A stretch of DNA of 6,731 nucleotides from Bacillota bacterium (GTDB lineage Bacteria; Bacillota; Negativicutes; Sporomusales; UBA7701), in NCBI GenBank assembly GCA_023415075.1, contig JAEZLU010000183.1, positions 1-6,731 of the forward strand, written 5' to 3'. The notes below the pieces were generated by a model. That model searched no databases. It saw only the letters and a list, made by a program, of their open reading frames with translations, and was not told the origin of the DNA. Positions within the stretch are counted from its first letter, which is position 1; each line of letters starts with the position of its first letter. Shown piece by piece: positions 1 to 5,698 of this stretch. The translations under genes were made by a program, and so were the position numbers.

Positions 1-77
1 TGGTCGGGGCGACAGGACTTGAACCTGCGACCTTTCGGTCCCGAACCGAACGCGCTACCAAACTGCGCTACGCCCCG
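1..77 (-). tRNA. tRNA-Pro, anticodon CGG, CCA encoded
   Basis: The reverse complement folds as a complete tRNA. The acceptor stem is CGGGGCG (77-71) with CGCCCCG near the 3' end, followed by discriminator A and a genome-encoded CCA (positions 3-1). The anticodon arm is TTCGG-TTCGGGA-CCGAA, which puts CGG at 43-41; this reads the proline codon CCG. The T arm contains the expected GGTTCAAGTCC-type loop. The gene stands alone at this edge; anything further downstream on the minus strand lies outside the window. CCG codons are common in the neighbouring genes, which fits a dedicated CGG isoacceptor. Confidence 0.96.
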
Positions 78-93
78 GCGTTCACAGTTTCTA

Positions 94-122
94 AGTATAC
101 ACAAGAAGCGGGTAAAAGTCAA
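94..122 (-). promoter_or_regulatory. Sigma-A type promoter of tRNA-Pro
   Basis: On the minus strand TTGACT (122-117) is followed after exactly 17 nt by TATACT (99-94), a near-consensus vegetative promoter. The predicted transcription start near position 87 leaves a leader of roughly 10 nt before the mature tRNA 5' end at 77, as is usual for a strongly expressed tRNA gene. Confidence 0.85.
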
Positions 123-176
123 CCTCATTGAGCCTGAAAGACGCCGTGAAAAAAATATAAAATATGGAAATATTGG

Positions 177-204
177 ACAGGATTTTTGCCAATGCCGGCG
201 AATT
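177..204 (+). promoter_or_regulatory. Shared upstream element, copy 1 (ACAGGATTTT-N12-CGAATT)
   Basis: ACAGGATTTT (177-186) is followed after 12 nt by CGAATT (199-204). The same two-part pattern with the same 12-nt gap occurs on the minus strand upstream of the DUF4127 gene (2708-2681). Here the first base lies 63 nt before the ATG; in the other copy it lies 59 nt before. ATTGG (172-176) and CCAAT (189-193) form a small inverted repeat around the first half. The role is unknown: a regulator site, a promoter for an alternative sigma factor, or a dispersed short repeat are all possible. Confidence 0.4.
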
Positions 205-226
205 AGACAAATCACCGAATAAATAT

Positions 227-237
227 GGGGAGGGGAA
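227..237 (+). promoter_or_regulatory. Ribosome binding site deciding the NlpC/P60 start
   Basis: The purine run GGGGAGGGGAA sits directly before the ATG at 240. An in-frame ATG at 225 lies upstream of and overlaps this run, so it has no Shine-Dalgarno of its own. The site therefore supports the start at 240 and removes five residues from the longest reading frame. Confidence 0.8.
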
Positions 238-239
238 GC

Positions 240-941
240 ATGAAGCAGGTACCGCGAATTTTCCTTTTCTGCCTTGCGGCCATGCTAATCGCCACAGCCA
301 CCGTGGCCGCCGCTGCTGCTCCTTCCGCACCCGCCCTTTTGAAGCAGGGGATGTCCGGCGACGAAGTATACAAACTCCAGGCCAAGCTGACGGAATACGG
401 TTACCTGGAAGAAGGACCGGACGGCAATTTCGGCAGCCAGACCAAGCTTGCGGTCATCCAGTTCCAGCTCGACTGCGGCCTTGAGGCCGACGGCGTGGCC
501 GGATCGGACACCATCAAAGCCCTGCGGGATTACAAACCGACTACTACCGCCAGCCGCGGTACGGCCGACCGCAAACACCAGCAACTGGTCGCCTTCGCCA
601 GTCAGTACGTCGGCGTTCCCTACGTATGGGCCGGGCGTTCGCCCTCAGGTTTCGACTGTTCGGGCTTTGTCTGGTACATTTACAACAACTTCGGCATCGG
701 CCTGCCGCGTATGGCCGACGGCCAATTCGATGTAGGCCTGCAGGTAACTCGTCGCGACCTCTTGCCCGGCGACCTGGTATTCTTCAGCACCTACGAACCC
801 GGTCCCTCGCATGTCGGCATCTACATCGGCAACGGCCAGTTCATCCACGCCAGCTCCGGGGCCTCCGGAGTCGTCATCACCTCGATGAGCAAAGCCTACT
901 ATCTTGAACGGTATCTGGGCGCCCGTCGGGTCCTCAGATAA
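240..941 (+). CDS. Secreted peptidoglycan hydrolase, PG_binding_1 plus NlpC/P60 (C40 peptidase)
   Basis: This 233-residue protein should be exported and cleave peptide stems of cell-wall peptidoglycan. NlpC/P60 enzymes typically cut the D-gamma-glutamyl-diaminopimelate bond; that specificity is family knowledge, not shown here. Residues 1-27 form a signal peptide: Lys2 and Arg6, a hydrophobic core, then an alanine-rich stretch. Residues 33-95 are a peptidoglycan-binding type 1 repeat (GMSGDEVYKLQ, DGNFGSQT, VIQFQ). After a Thr/Ser-rich linker, residues 113-233 form the NlpC/P60 domain. Its catalytic residues are Cys140 in FDCSGF, His191 in SHVGIYIG and His203 in FIHAS, so the enzyme looks active. 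The start at 240 is chosen because the strong ribosome binding site at 227-237 precedes it. No good vegetative promoter is evident upstream; the shared element at 177-204 is the clearest signal. It is followed immediately by a terminator and faces the convergent DUF4127 gene. A role in growth, separation or sporulation cannot be decided. Confidence 0.93.
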   Translation: MKQVPRIFLFCLAAMLIATATVAAAAAPSAPALLKQGMSGDEVYKLQAKLTEYGYLEEGPDGNFGSQTKLAVIQFQLDCGLEADGVAGSDTIKALRDYKPTTTASRGTADRKHQQLVAFASQYVGVPYVWAGRSPSGFDCSGFVWYIYNNFGIGLPRMADGQFDVGLQVTRRDLLPGDLVFFSTYEPGPSHVGIYIGNGQFIHASSGASGVVITSMSKAYYLERYLGARRVLR

Positions 942-974
942 AAATAACCGGGGTTTTCCCCGGTTATTTGTTTT
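942..974. terminator. Bidirectional intrinsic terminator between convergent genes
   Basis: A perfect 12-bp stem (942-953 with 958-969) closes on a TTTT loop with four central G-C pairs at the top. On the plus strand it begins right after the NlpC/P60 stop codon and is followed by GTTTT. On the minus strand the AT-rich base of the stem supplies the T-rich end. The DUF4127 stop codon (966-964) lies inside the arm, so a single hairpin can serve both genes. Confidence 0.85.
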
Positions 975-2649
975 CCGGACCATCCTGCACAACCGCGAAA
1001 TTCAGCGTCGGTGTGAGCCTGATCTCAAATGTCCGCTGCCAGGGCAGATGGCTCTCGACTGCCAGCCCGGTGATAACATAGGACCGGCCGTCGCCACCGG
1101 CCAGCCGGCTGCCTGACAGCACCCGCCGGTAGAGGCCTTCGGCCCGCTCAAGCATCAACCTGCCTATCCACTCATCGACCTGTGACAGCCGGTCACCGAG
1201 GTTATAGGCGTCCAGGCGGCGTTCGCGCAGTCTGGCGTTCACCAGCGGCTGGACATCCTTCTGATAGTACCAGTCATCGAGCCAGCGGGCGGTGAGAAAG
1301 GTCAGCTGGTGGCGGTAGAGCGGCAGCAGGTCGGCCGGGCGGCTGCGGAGAGCGCCTGTGAAGAGCGCCGCCTGGGTGACCGCAGTGCCGATCGAATTGC
1401 TCGTCGTATTCCAGCCGGCGTAGGCGGCCAGCCTTGTCAAATCGGCCCCTTCCTGCACAAGGTAGGGGAAAATCGTTTCCTTGGCAAAAAAATCCTCGGT
1501 AAGATCGACGACCGCCACTTGCTCGCCGGCCGCCAGCAGGTCCTTGACCGTCCTGGCCGCCTGGGTCAGCGTTACCGGACCGGTTTTGGCGGTGCCGACA
1601 TGAACAAAGAGAATAAAATCGGCATCGGTCGCCGTCGGCACTTGCTGACCGCCGGCCAGCTCGATTTTCTCCTTCACCGTCTGGGCCACCGAATGCGGCA
1701 TGAACGGCATGACCACCGCCGGCGCCTCCGGAGTGGAGTAACGGACGAACACCCGCGGCCGATAGCCGCTGTCGTCGCTTACCAGCTTGCCGAGGACGCT
1801 TAGGGCCACCTCATCGGTACCGCGGGTGATGAATACGCGGCCGGCAAGTTCCGGACGCTGGCCAACATAATGGGACAGGCGGGTCTTGACCATGTTCGGC
1901 AGGCCGAAGGGCCAGCCGTCGTCCTGGCCAATGACTAGGCCTGTCAGCACGCCGCTCTCGACCATCGACACCAGCCGGAAATTGAACTGGGTGTTGGCCT
2001 CATATAGTGCCACCCGGCGGTCGGCCACCGCCGGCGGGATTTCGGCCGCCAGGCGGGCAAACTTGGCATTGTCCAGCGAATTTTCGAACGTCAGAACTTC
2101 GTCCTTGAGAATGGAATATTGGAGCATTTTTTTTTGGTATCGGTAATCAGGACTGCTGTCGGCAATCAAAAGCCGGGGGATAATATTAAAAACATACAGC
2201 TTGAGCTGCGGATTGGCGGCTTTGATCTCGGCCAGCAGCCTGAGTACCTCATCGGCGTCGGCCGGCGTACCGCTGCCCAGCCTTGACGCCAGCAGGCCTC
2301 CGTGGACCAGCATATCGGTGGACACAATGGCCGCGTCGGCACCGCGCACCGCTTCCCGCAGCCAGGCCCGCAGACCGGCGCGGTTGGCTGGATCTTTATA
2401 GTGATCCAGGAACTCGGCAGGCGGCAGGCGCAAGCCGATACCGGCCAGCAGACCGAGCTGTTCGACGAACTGAGTGCAGGGAGGCCGGCTATCCAGCGGC
2501 ACCAGGACGACTTCGCTGCGGGCCGGGGCCGCTGCTGGCGCCGTTACCGGCTGGGCGACGCGGATGTACCTGGCCGAAAAAAGGCAGGCCGCAGCAGCGC
2601 CGGTACAAATCATAATAATCAGCAGACAGACAAAGAAACGTTTATACAT
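964..2649 (-). CDS. DUF4127 family protein, exported or membrane-anchored
   Basis: This 561-residue protein matches the DUF4127 family as I recognise it; its biochemical function is not known. Residues 1-28 form one hydrophobic segment with basic residues before it, either a signal peptide or an N-terminal anchor, followed by a Pro/Ala-rich linker. The conserved body has VPLDSRPPC (50-58), STDMLVHGGLLASR (110-123), GQDDGWP (241-247), TRGTDEVA (275-282) and YAGWNTTSNSIG (410-421). The abundance of Asp, Gly and Thr in these blocks suggests a metal- or ligand-binding enzyme, which is only an inference. A TTG-initiated frame extends to 2661, but GAGGTGG (2659-2653) places the start at the ATG at 2649. 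The gene is monocistronic, convergent with the NlpC/P60 gene and divergent from rsmD. An A9 run on the coding strand (2135-2127) occurs around codons 172-175. The C-terminal region from about residue 440 is charged and rich in Arg and Leu. Confidence 0.85.
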   Translation of the reverse strand: MYKRFFVCLLIIMICTGAAAACLFSARYIRVAQPVTAPAAAPARSEVVLVPLDSRPPCTQFVEQLGLLAGIGLRLPPAEFLDHYKDPANRAGLRAWLREAVRGADAAIVSTDMLVHGGLLASRLGSGTPADADEVLRLLAEIKAANPQLKLYVFNIIPRLLIADSSPDYRYQKKMLQYSILKDEVLTFENSLDNAKFARLAAEIPPAVADRRVALYEANTQFNFRLVSMVESGVLTGLVIGQDDGWPFGLPNMVKTRLSHYVGQRPELAGRVFITRGTDEVALSVLGKLVSDDSGYRPRVFVRYSTPEAPAVVMPFMPHSVAQTVKEKIELAGGQQVPTATDADFILFVHVGTAKTGPVTLTQAARTVKDLLAAGEQVAVVDLTEDFFAKETIFPYLVQEGADLTRLAAYAGWNTTSNSIGTAVTQAALFTGALRSRPADLLPLYRHQLTFLTARWLDDWYYQKDVQPLVNARLRERRLDAYNLGDRLSQVDEWIGRLMLERAEGLYRRVLSGSRLAGGDGRSYVITGLAVESHLPWQRTFEIRLTPTLNFAVVQDGPENK

Positions 2650-2652
2650 ATA

Positions 2653-2659
2653 CCACCTC
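2653..2659 (-). promoter_or_regulatory. Ribosome binding site deciding the DUF4127 start
   Basis: GAGGTGG on the minus strand lies six nt (counted from GAGG) before the ATG at 2649. It overlaps the codons that a TTG start at 2661 would translate, so the shorter reading is preferred. Confidence 0.7.
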
Positions 2660-2680
2660 AATGGATATCGGCCTCAAACA

Positions 2681-2708
2681 ATTTCGACCAATATAGACAA
2701 AATCCTGT
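2681..2708 (-). promoter_or_regulatory. Shared upstream element, copy 2 (ACAGGATTTT-N12-CGAAAT)
   Basis: On the minus strand ACAGGATTTT (2708-2699) is followed after 12 nt by CGAAAT (2686-2681), matching the element upstream of the NlpC/P60 gene in sequence, internal spacing and distance to the start codon. It overlaps the spacer of the candidate sigma-A promoter at 2719-2690, so in this copy it could act as an operator. Confidence 0.4.
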
Positions 2709-2719
2709 AAAATGGACAA
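2690..2719 (-). promoter_or_regulatory. Candidate sigma-A promoter of the DUF4127 gene
   Basis: TTGTCC (2719-2714) and TATATT (2695-2690) are separated by 18 nt on the minus strand. Each is only a partial match to consensus (4/6 and 5/6). The predicted start near 2683 would give a leader of about 33 nt with the ribosome binding site inside it. Two direct copies of GACAAAAT (plus strand 2696-2703 and 2715-2722, 19 nt apart) sit over the -35 box and beside the -10 box. Confidence 0.4.
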
Positions 2720-2725
2720 AATAGG

Positions 2726-2754
2726 CTGACTAATTTCCCAAAAGCTAGTACTAT
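2726..2754 (+). promoter_or_regulatory. Weak candidate promoter of the rsmD-coaD operon
   Basis: CTGACT (2726-2731) and TACTAT (2749-2754) are separated by 17 nt; each matches the vegetative consensus at four of six positions. TATATT (2752-2757) and TAAAAT (2770-2775) are alternative -10 boxes without a good -35 partner. The operon must start in this divergent gap, but the exact promoter is not certain. Confidence 0.25.
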
Positions 2755-2801
2755 ATTATCTACATGTGGTAAAATATTAAAAGAAAAAACGGATTGACAA
2801 C

Positions 2802-3356
2802 ATGCGCATAATAACAGGAAGCGCCAAAGGCCAAAAACTCAAAGCCCCAAAAAGCAGCGCCGTCAGACCCACCGCCGACCGCGTCAAAGAATCGCTTTTC
2901 AACATCATCGCCGGCCGGGTGGAGGGCGCCCAGGTCGCCGACCTGTGCGCCGGCACCGGCAACCTCGGTCTTGAGGCTCTCAGCCGGGGAGCGGCGGCTG
3001 CCGTTTTTGTCGACAGCAGCCATACCAGCATGAACCTTGTTCGCGAAAACGCGGCCCATACCCGCCTGGCAGGCCGGGCAGAATTCTGCCGGCTGGACGC
3101 CGCTATCGCCGTTGGGCGCCTTAGCCTGGCCGGCCGCCGCTTCGACCTCGTATTCTGCGATCCGCCATACAACCGCGGCCTGGTGGCCGCCGTTCTCCAG
3201 GCGATCGACCGCACCCCGTTCCTGAACGCCGGCGGCCTGATCATCCTCGAGCACTCCCAGCATGAACCCGTACCGACTGACCTCTCTACACTTTCAACCA
3301 TCCGAACGCAGCGCTATGGTGAAACACTGATCACATTTCTTGCCGACAATAAATGA
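2802..3356 (+). CDS. rsmD: 16S rRNA (guanine966-N2)-methyltransferase RsmD
   Basis: RsmD transfers a methyl group from S-adenosylmethionine to N2 of G966 of 16S rRNA in the assembling 30S subunit. The 184-residue length is normal for the family. Visible signatures are the N-terminal MRIITGSAKGQKL, RPTADRVKESLFNI (22-35), SAM-binding motif I VADLCAGTGNLGLEALSRGA (45-64), the acidic end of strand 2 (VFVDSS, 68-73) and the catalytic DPPY motif (120-123). It is ylbH in Bacillus subtilis, where it also precedes coaD. It is first in a tight operon, with coaD starting 15 nt after its stop. The region before the ATG is A-rich (AAAAGAAAAAACGGATTGAC) and lacks a clear Shine-Dalgarno, suggesting modest translation. 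No alternative in-frame start with a better site is seen. Confidence 0.95.
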   Translation: MRIITGSAKGQKLKAPKSSAVRPTADRVKESLFNIIAGRVEGAQVADLCAGTGNLGLEALSRGAAAAVFVDSSHTSMNLVRENAAHTRLAGRAEFCRLDAAIAVGRLSLAGRRFDLVFCDPPYNRGLVAAVLQAIDRTPFLNAGGLIILEHSQHEPVPTDLSTLSTIRTQRYGETLITFLADNK

Positions 3357-3371
3357 AACGGGGGTTCCAAC

Positions 3372-3869
3372 GTGCGAATCGCGGTATGTCCTGGCAGCTT
3401 TGACCCGGTGACCAATGGTCACCTGGACATTTTCGAGCGGGCCAGCAAAATCTTCGACCAACTTATTGTAGCTGTTTTTCACAACCTCAACAAAAAGCCC
3501 CTCTTTACCATGGAAGAGCGGGTGGAGATGTTGAGGGTCGCCACCGCCCACATACCAAACGTCAAAGTGGATGGTTTCTCCGGCCTGCTCACCGAGTATG
3601 TCCGCCGGCAGGACACCACCATAATCGTCAGGGGCCTGAGGGCACTTAGCGATTTCGAATATGAATTTCAGCGGGCCCTGCTTATTAAAGAAATCGACCC
3701 GGACATCGAAACAGTTTTTATGATGACGACGGCCGACTACTCATTCGTCAGCTCTTCCGCTATAAAAGAACTGGCGGCCTTCGGCGGGAAAATCCACGGG
3801 CTGGTGCCGCTGACGGTGGAGAAAAAAGTACTGGAACGCCTGCGTGACCTGGGGCAGAACGGCAGGTAG
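3372..3869 (+). CDS. coaD: Phosphopantetheine adenylyltransferase CoaD
   Basis: CoaD joins ATP and 4'-phosphopantetheine to make dephospho-CoA and pyrophosphate, the penultimate step of coenzyme A synthesis in the cytoplasm. The 165 residues match the family length. The nucleotidyltransferase fold is shown by PGSFDPVTNGHLDI (7-20, containing the (T/S)xGH-like NGH with His18), KKPLFTMEER (41-50) for phosphopantetheine binding, IIVRGLRA (84-91), and the C-terminal FVSSSAIKE (125-133) equivalent to the ISSS motif. Translation starts at GTG, with GGGGG (3360-3364) seven nt upstream; the first residues align with those of other CoaD proteins, so no extension is needed. It lies 15 nt after rsmD and 18 nt before the coiled-coil gene, consistent with one transcript. 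It corresponds to ylbI of Bacillus subtilis. Confidence 0.97.
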   Translation: MRIAVCPGSFDPVTNGHLDIFERASKIFDQLIVAVFHNLNKKPLFTMEERVEMLRVATAHIPNVKVDGFSGLLTEYVRRQDTTIIVRGLRALSDFEYEFQRALLIKEIDPDIETVFMMTTADYSFVSSSAIKELAAFGGKIHGLVPLTVEKKVLERLRDLGQNGR

Positions 3870-3887
3870 GACGGGGAGGAAGAGGAC

Positions 3888-4340
3888 ATGACTGTTGAAG
3901 AAATTCTCGAAGAAATGGAAAACCTTCTCTTGGAGGCTGCCCGTGTTCCTTTTACCAACAAGCGGGTCATCGACGAAGACGACCTTGGGCGGCTGATCGA
4001 CGAACTGCGGGAAATTCTGCCTGGCGAACTTATGGAAGCCAACCGGGTCATTGCCGAACGCCTGCGCATCATGGAAGACGCCCAAAAAGAAGCTCAGAAC
4101 ATTGTTGATCAGGGCAAAAACTACGTCCACCGCATGGCCGACGAAAACGCCATCACCCGCCAGGCCCAGGAACAGGCTGCCGAAATAATCCAGCAGGCCC
4201 AGCGGGCGGCCAACGAACTCAAGGGCGACTCGCTGGTCTACGCCGATGAAGTATTCGGTTACCTTGAGGAAAACCTCATCAAAGCCCTGGAAACGGTCCG
4301 CAGCAGCCACAGCAGACTTAGCCAGAATAAACGCGACTAA
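3888..4340 (+). CDS. Conserved coiled-coil protein downstream of coaD, function unknown
   Basis: This 150-residue, highly charged, Glu/Gln/Ala-rich protein has no signal peptide or membrane segment. Residues 1-18 form an acidic amphipathic helix, followed by the motif VPFTNKRVIDEDDLGRL (20-36). Residues 34-112 look like a long helical coiled coil, with repeated AQ(K/E)EAQ and AQ(R)AAN heptad-like units (AQKEAQNIVDQ, QAQEQAAEIIQQAQRAA). A shorter helix (118-140) and a basic tail follow. Proteins of this kind next to coaD in Clostridia and Negativicutes are often auto-named 'ATPase' because they resemble ATP synthase subunit b/E stalks, but there is no Walker motif and I would not call it an ATPase. 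A GGGGAGG ribosome site (3873-3879) lies eight nt before the ATG. Tight coupling to coaD implies co-expression, not shared function. A structural or scaffold role, as in DivIVA- or stalk-like proteins, is possible but unproven. Confidence 0.85.
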   Translation: MTVEEILEEMENLLLEAARVPFTNKRVIDEDDLGRLIDELREILPGELMEANRVIAERLRIMEDAQKEAQNIVDQGKNYVHRMADENAITRQAQEQAAEIIQQAQRAANELKGDSLVYADEVFGYLEENLIKALETVRSSHSRLSQNKRD

Positions 4341-4361
4341 ATAAACCGCAAAAAAGAGCAC

Positions 4362-4420
4362 CGAGGCTTAATAAGCGCTGGCATACACGCTGCCGGCAGC
4401 TTGGCAAGCCTCGCCTTATT
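4362..4420. terminator. Complex hairpin, probable bidirectional terminator
   Basis: The outer arms CGAGGCTT (4362-4369) and AAGCCTCG (4406-4413) pair perfectly over 8 bp. They enclose an inner stem, AAGCGCTGGC (4373-4382) with GCCGGCAGCTT (4392-4402), which has one bulge and one wobble pair. On the plus strand it is followed by CTTATTTT. On the minus strand a T6 run (4355-4350) follows about six nt after the stem. It lies between the end of the rsmD-coaD operon and the end of ylbJ. The imperfect T tracts make efficiency uncertain. Confidence 0.55.
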
Positions 4421-5663
4421 TTCTGCCGTAAAGCCTTATCTCCCGCACAATATGGCAAGTCAGCGACACCGCCATGAGTACGGCGGCAAAAATCAACGTC
4501 TGATAGCCGATCTCGGCGAACCGCGTCAGCCAGAAAAGCCACGAACCGCCAGCAGGCGCCAGGCTTACCGGCAGGCTCCAAAACCGGCTCAAAACCTCGC
4601 CCTGGCTCATGAGCGCCAGTGTTATCAAAGCCGCCATCACGGTGTGCAACAGCCGGCCGACCATATAAGGCCCCATGCGGATTCCCGACTCGATAACAAT
4701 GCTGGCCACCTGGGCGTGAACCGACAGACCGCTCCAGGCGATTATCGCGCTGGTGATAGCCGCCTTCTCGCCGAGAGGGGCCGCAGCCTGGGCCGCGGCC
4801 ATAGCCCCGATATCGATCTCGAACAGGCCGCTAACCAGTGACGGCGCCAGTGACGGACTGAAGCCGATCAGCCCGAGGCCCCAGACGAAAAAGGCATCGA
4901 CGGCGCCGGTCAGGCCGGCAATCGAAACAATCCGCAAAAAGACCGAGAAGACGATAATAAAGCCGCCGATCAGGAGAATAGTGTTCATCGATGTCCGCAC
5001 CGCATCGCCCAGCAGCTGGCCGATTGAGCGCTTATCCTCCTGGCGGGCGTTATAGAGTGCCCGGAAGGCCCGCAATAATATATTGCCGGCAGGCCGGGCC
5101 GCATCAGGCACCCGTACATCGCGGCTGCGGCCGTGAAAGCGGAAAACAACCCCCACCAGGAAACTCGAAATATAATGGGCTAGGGCTATTATCGCCCCAA
5201 GTTCCGGGCGGGCGAACATCCCGACCGCCACCGCGCCGAACATGAACAGCGGATCGGCCGTATTCGTAAACGACAACAAGCGTTCGGCCTCCACCGCCGT
5301 ACATAGCTGATTCTTGCGGAACTTGCTGGTGATCACCGCGTCCATCGGATAGCCGGAAGCGAGCCCCATACTCAGAGCGAACGCACCTACGCCCGGCACG
5401 TTGAAAACCGGCCGCATCAAAGGCTCCAGCAAAACACCGATGAAATGGACGACGCCGAGCCCCATGAGAATCTCCGATAAAATAAAAAAAGGCAACAGCG
5501 ACGGAAAGACGACATTCCACCATAAATTGAGGCCGACAATTGCCGAATCGAACGCCTCTTTGGGATATTGGACCATAGACAGCGTTATAAAAACTGCGGC
5601 AAAAGCCATAAAATAAGTTATCAAGCGGGACCGATATCGTCTTCCCTTGCCCCAAATCCGCAT
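4416..5663 (-). CDS. ylbJ: Sporulation integral membrane protein YlbJ
   Basis: YlbJ is a polytopic membrane protein; in Bacillus subtilis it is made in the mother cell under sigma-E and is needed for proper spore cortex formation. The transported substrate, if any, is not established. The 415-residue length is close to the Bacillus protein. Hydrophobic segments lie around residues 16-31, 49-68, 68-86, 92-108, 140-150, 154-174, 226-246, 252-269, 305-323, 335-353 and 385-404. The order of helices and short charged loops resembles the nucleoside-recognition (Gate) fold. Family-like blocks are SGYPMDAVITSKFRK (103-117), LLSFTNTADPLFMFG (129-143), GLFEIDIGA (279-287) and WSGLSVHAQVASI (310-322). 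AGGAGG (5677-5672) lies eight nt before the ATG and fixes the start. The gene is inverted relative to Bacillus subtilis, where it reads with coaD. Here it converges on the coaD operon and diverges from ylbK. Its presence is the main evidence that the organism forms endospores. Confidence 0.93.
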   Translation of the reverse strand: MRIWGKGRRYRSRLITYFMAFAAVFITLSMVQYPKEAFDSAIVGLNLWWNVVFPSLLPFFILSEILMGLGVVHFIGVLLEPLMRPVFNVPGVGAFALSMGLASGYPMDAVITSKFRKNQLCTAVEAERLLSFTNTADPLFMFGAVAVGMFARPELGAIIALAHYISSFLVGVVFRFHGRSRDVRVPDAARPAGNILLRAFRALYNARQEDKRSIGQLLGDAVRTSMNTILLIGGFIIVFSVFLRIVSIAGLTGAVDAFFVWGLGLIGFSPSLAPSLVSGLFEIDIGAMAAAQAAAPLGEKAAITSAIIAWSGLSVHAQVASIVIESGIRMGPYMVGRLLHTVMAALITLALMSQGEVLSRFWSLPVSLAPAGGSWLFWLTRFAEIGYQTLIFAAVLMAVSLTCHIVREIRLYGRK

Positions 5664-5698
5664 TCAGCTCTCCTCCTCGCCCCAGGCGTCTGGTACTA

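Noticed and set aside
128..161. TTGAGC plus TATAAA as a sigma-A promoter for the NlpC/P60 gene
   Set aside because: The spacer is 22 nt, too long for a normal promoter, and no alternative -35 fits.
225..239. Five-residue upstream extension of the NlpC/P60 protein
   Set aside because: The ATG at 225 overlaps the ribosome binding site used by the ATG at 240, and the extension would disrupt a normal signal peptide.
1309..1803. 164-codon plus-strand frame inside the DUF4127 gene
   Set aside because: Its Arg-rich composition is typical of an antisense frame, and the minus strand carries recognisable DUF4127 motifs.
2683..2689. Spo0A box-like sequence GGTCGAA on the minus strand (and CGGCGAA at 196-202)
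   Set aside because: Both copies miss the first T of TGNCGAA and no second box is nearby. It is recorded only as part of the shared element.
2794..2799. Perfect TTGACA immediately before the rsmD start codon
   Set aside because: No -10 box lies 16-18 nt downstream, and a promoter here would start transcription inside rsmD. It is most likely chance.
2760..3301. Minus-strand open frames of 167 and 174 codons over rsmD
   Set aside because: rsmD has unmistakable family motifs on the plus strand; these frames are antisense shadows.
3741..4361. 206-codon minus-strand open frame across coaD and the coiled-coil gene
   Set aside because: It is antisense to two well-supported plus-strand genes, has no ribosome site or family motif, and is a by-product of GC-rich codon use.
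4389..4400. Perfect 12-bp palindrome GCTGCCGGCAGC as an operator
   Set aside because: It lies at the convergent 3' ends of two transcripts, inside a larger hairpin, so a terminator role explains it better.
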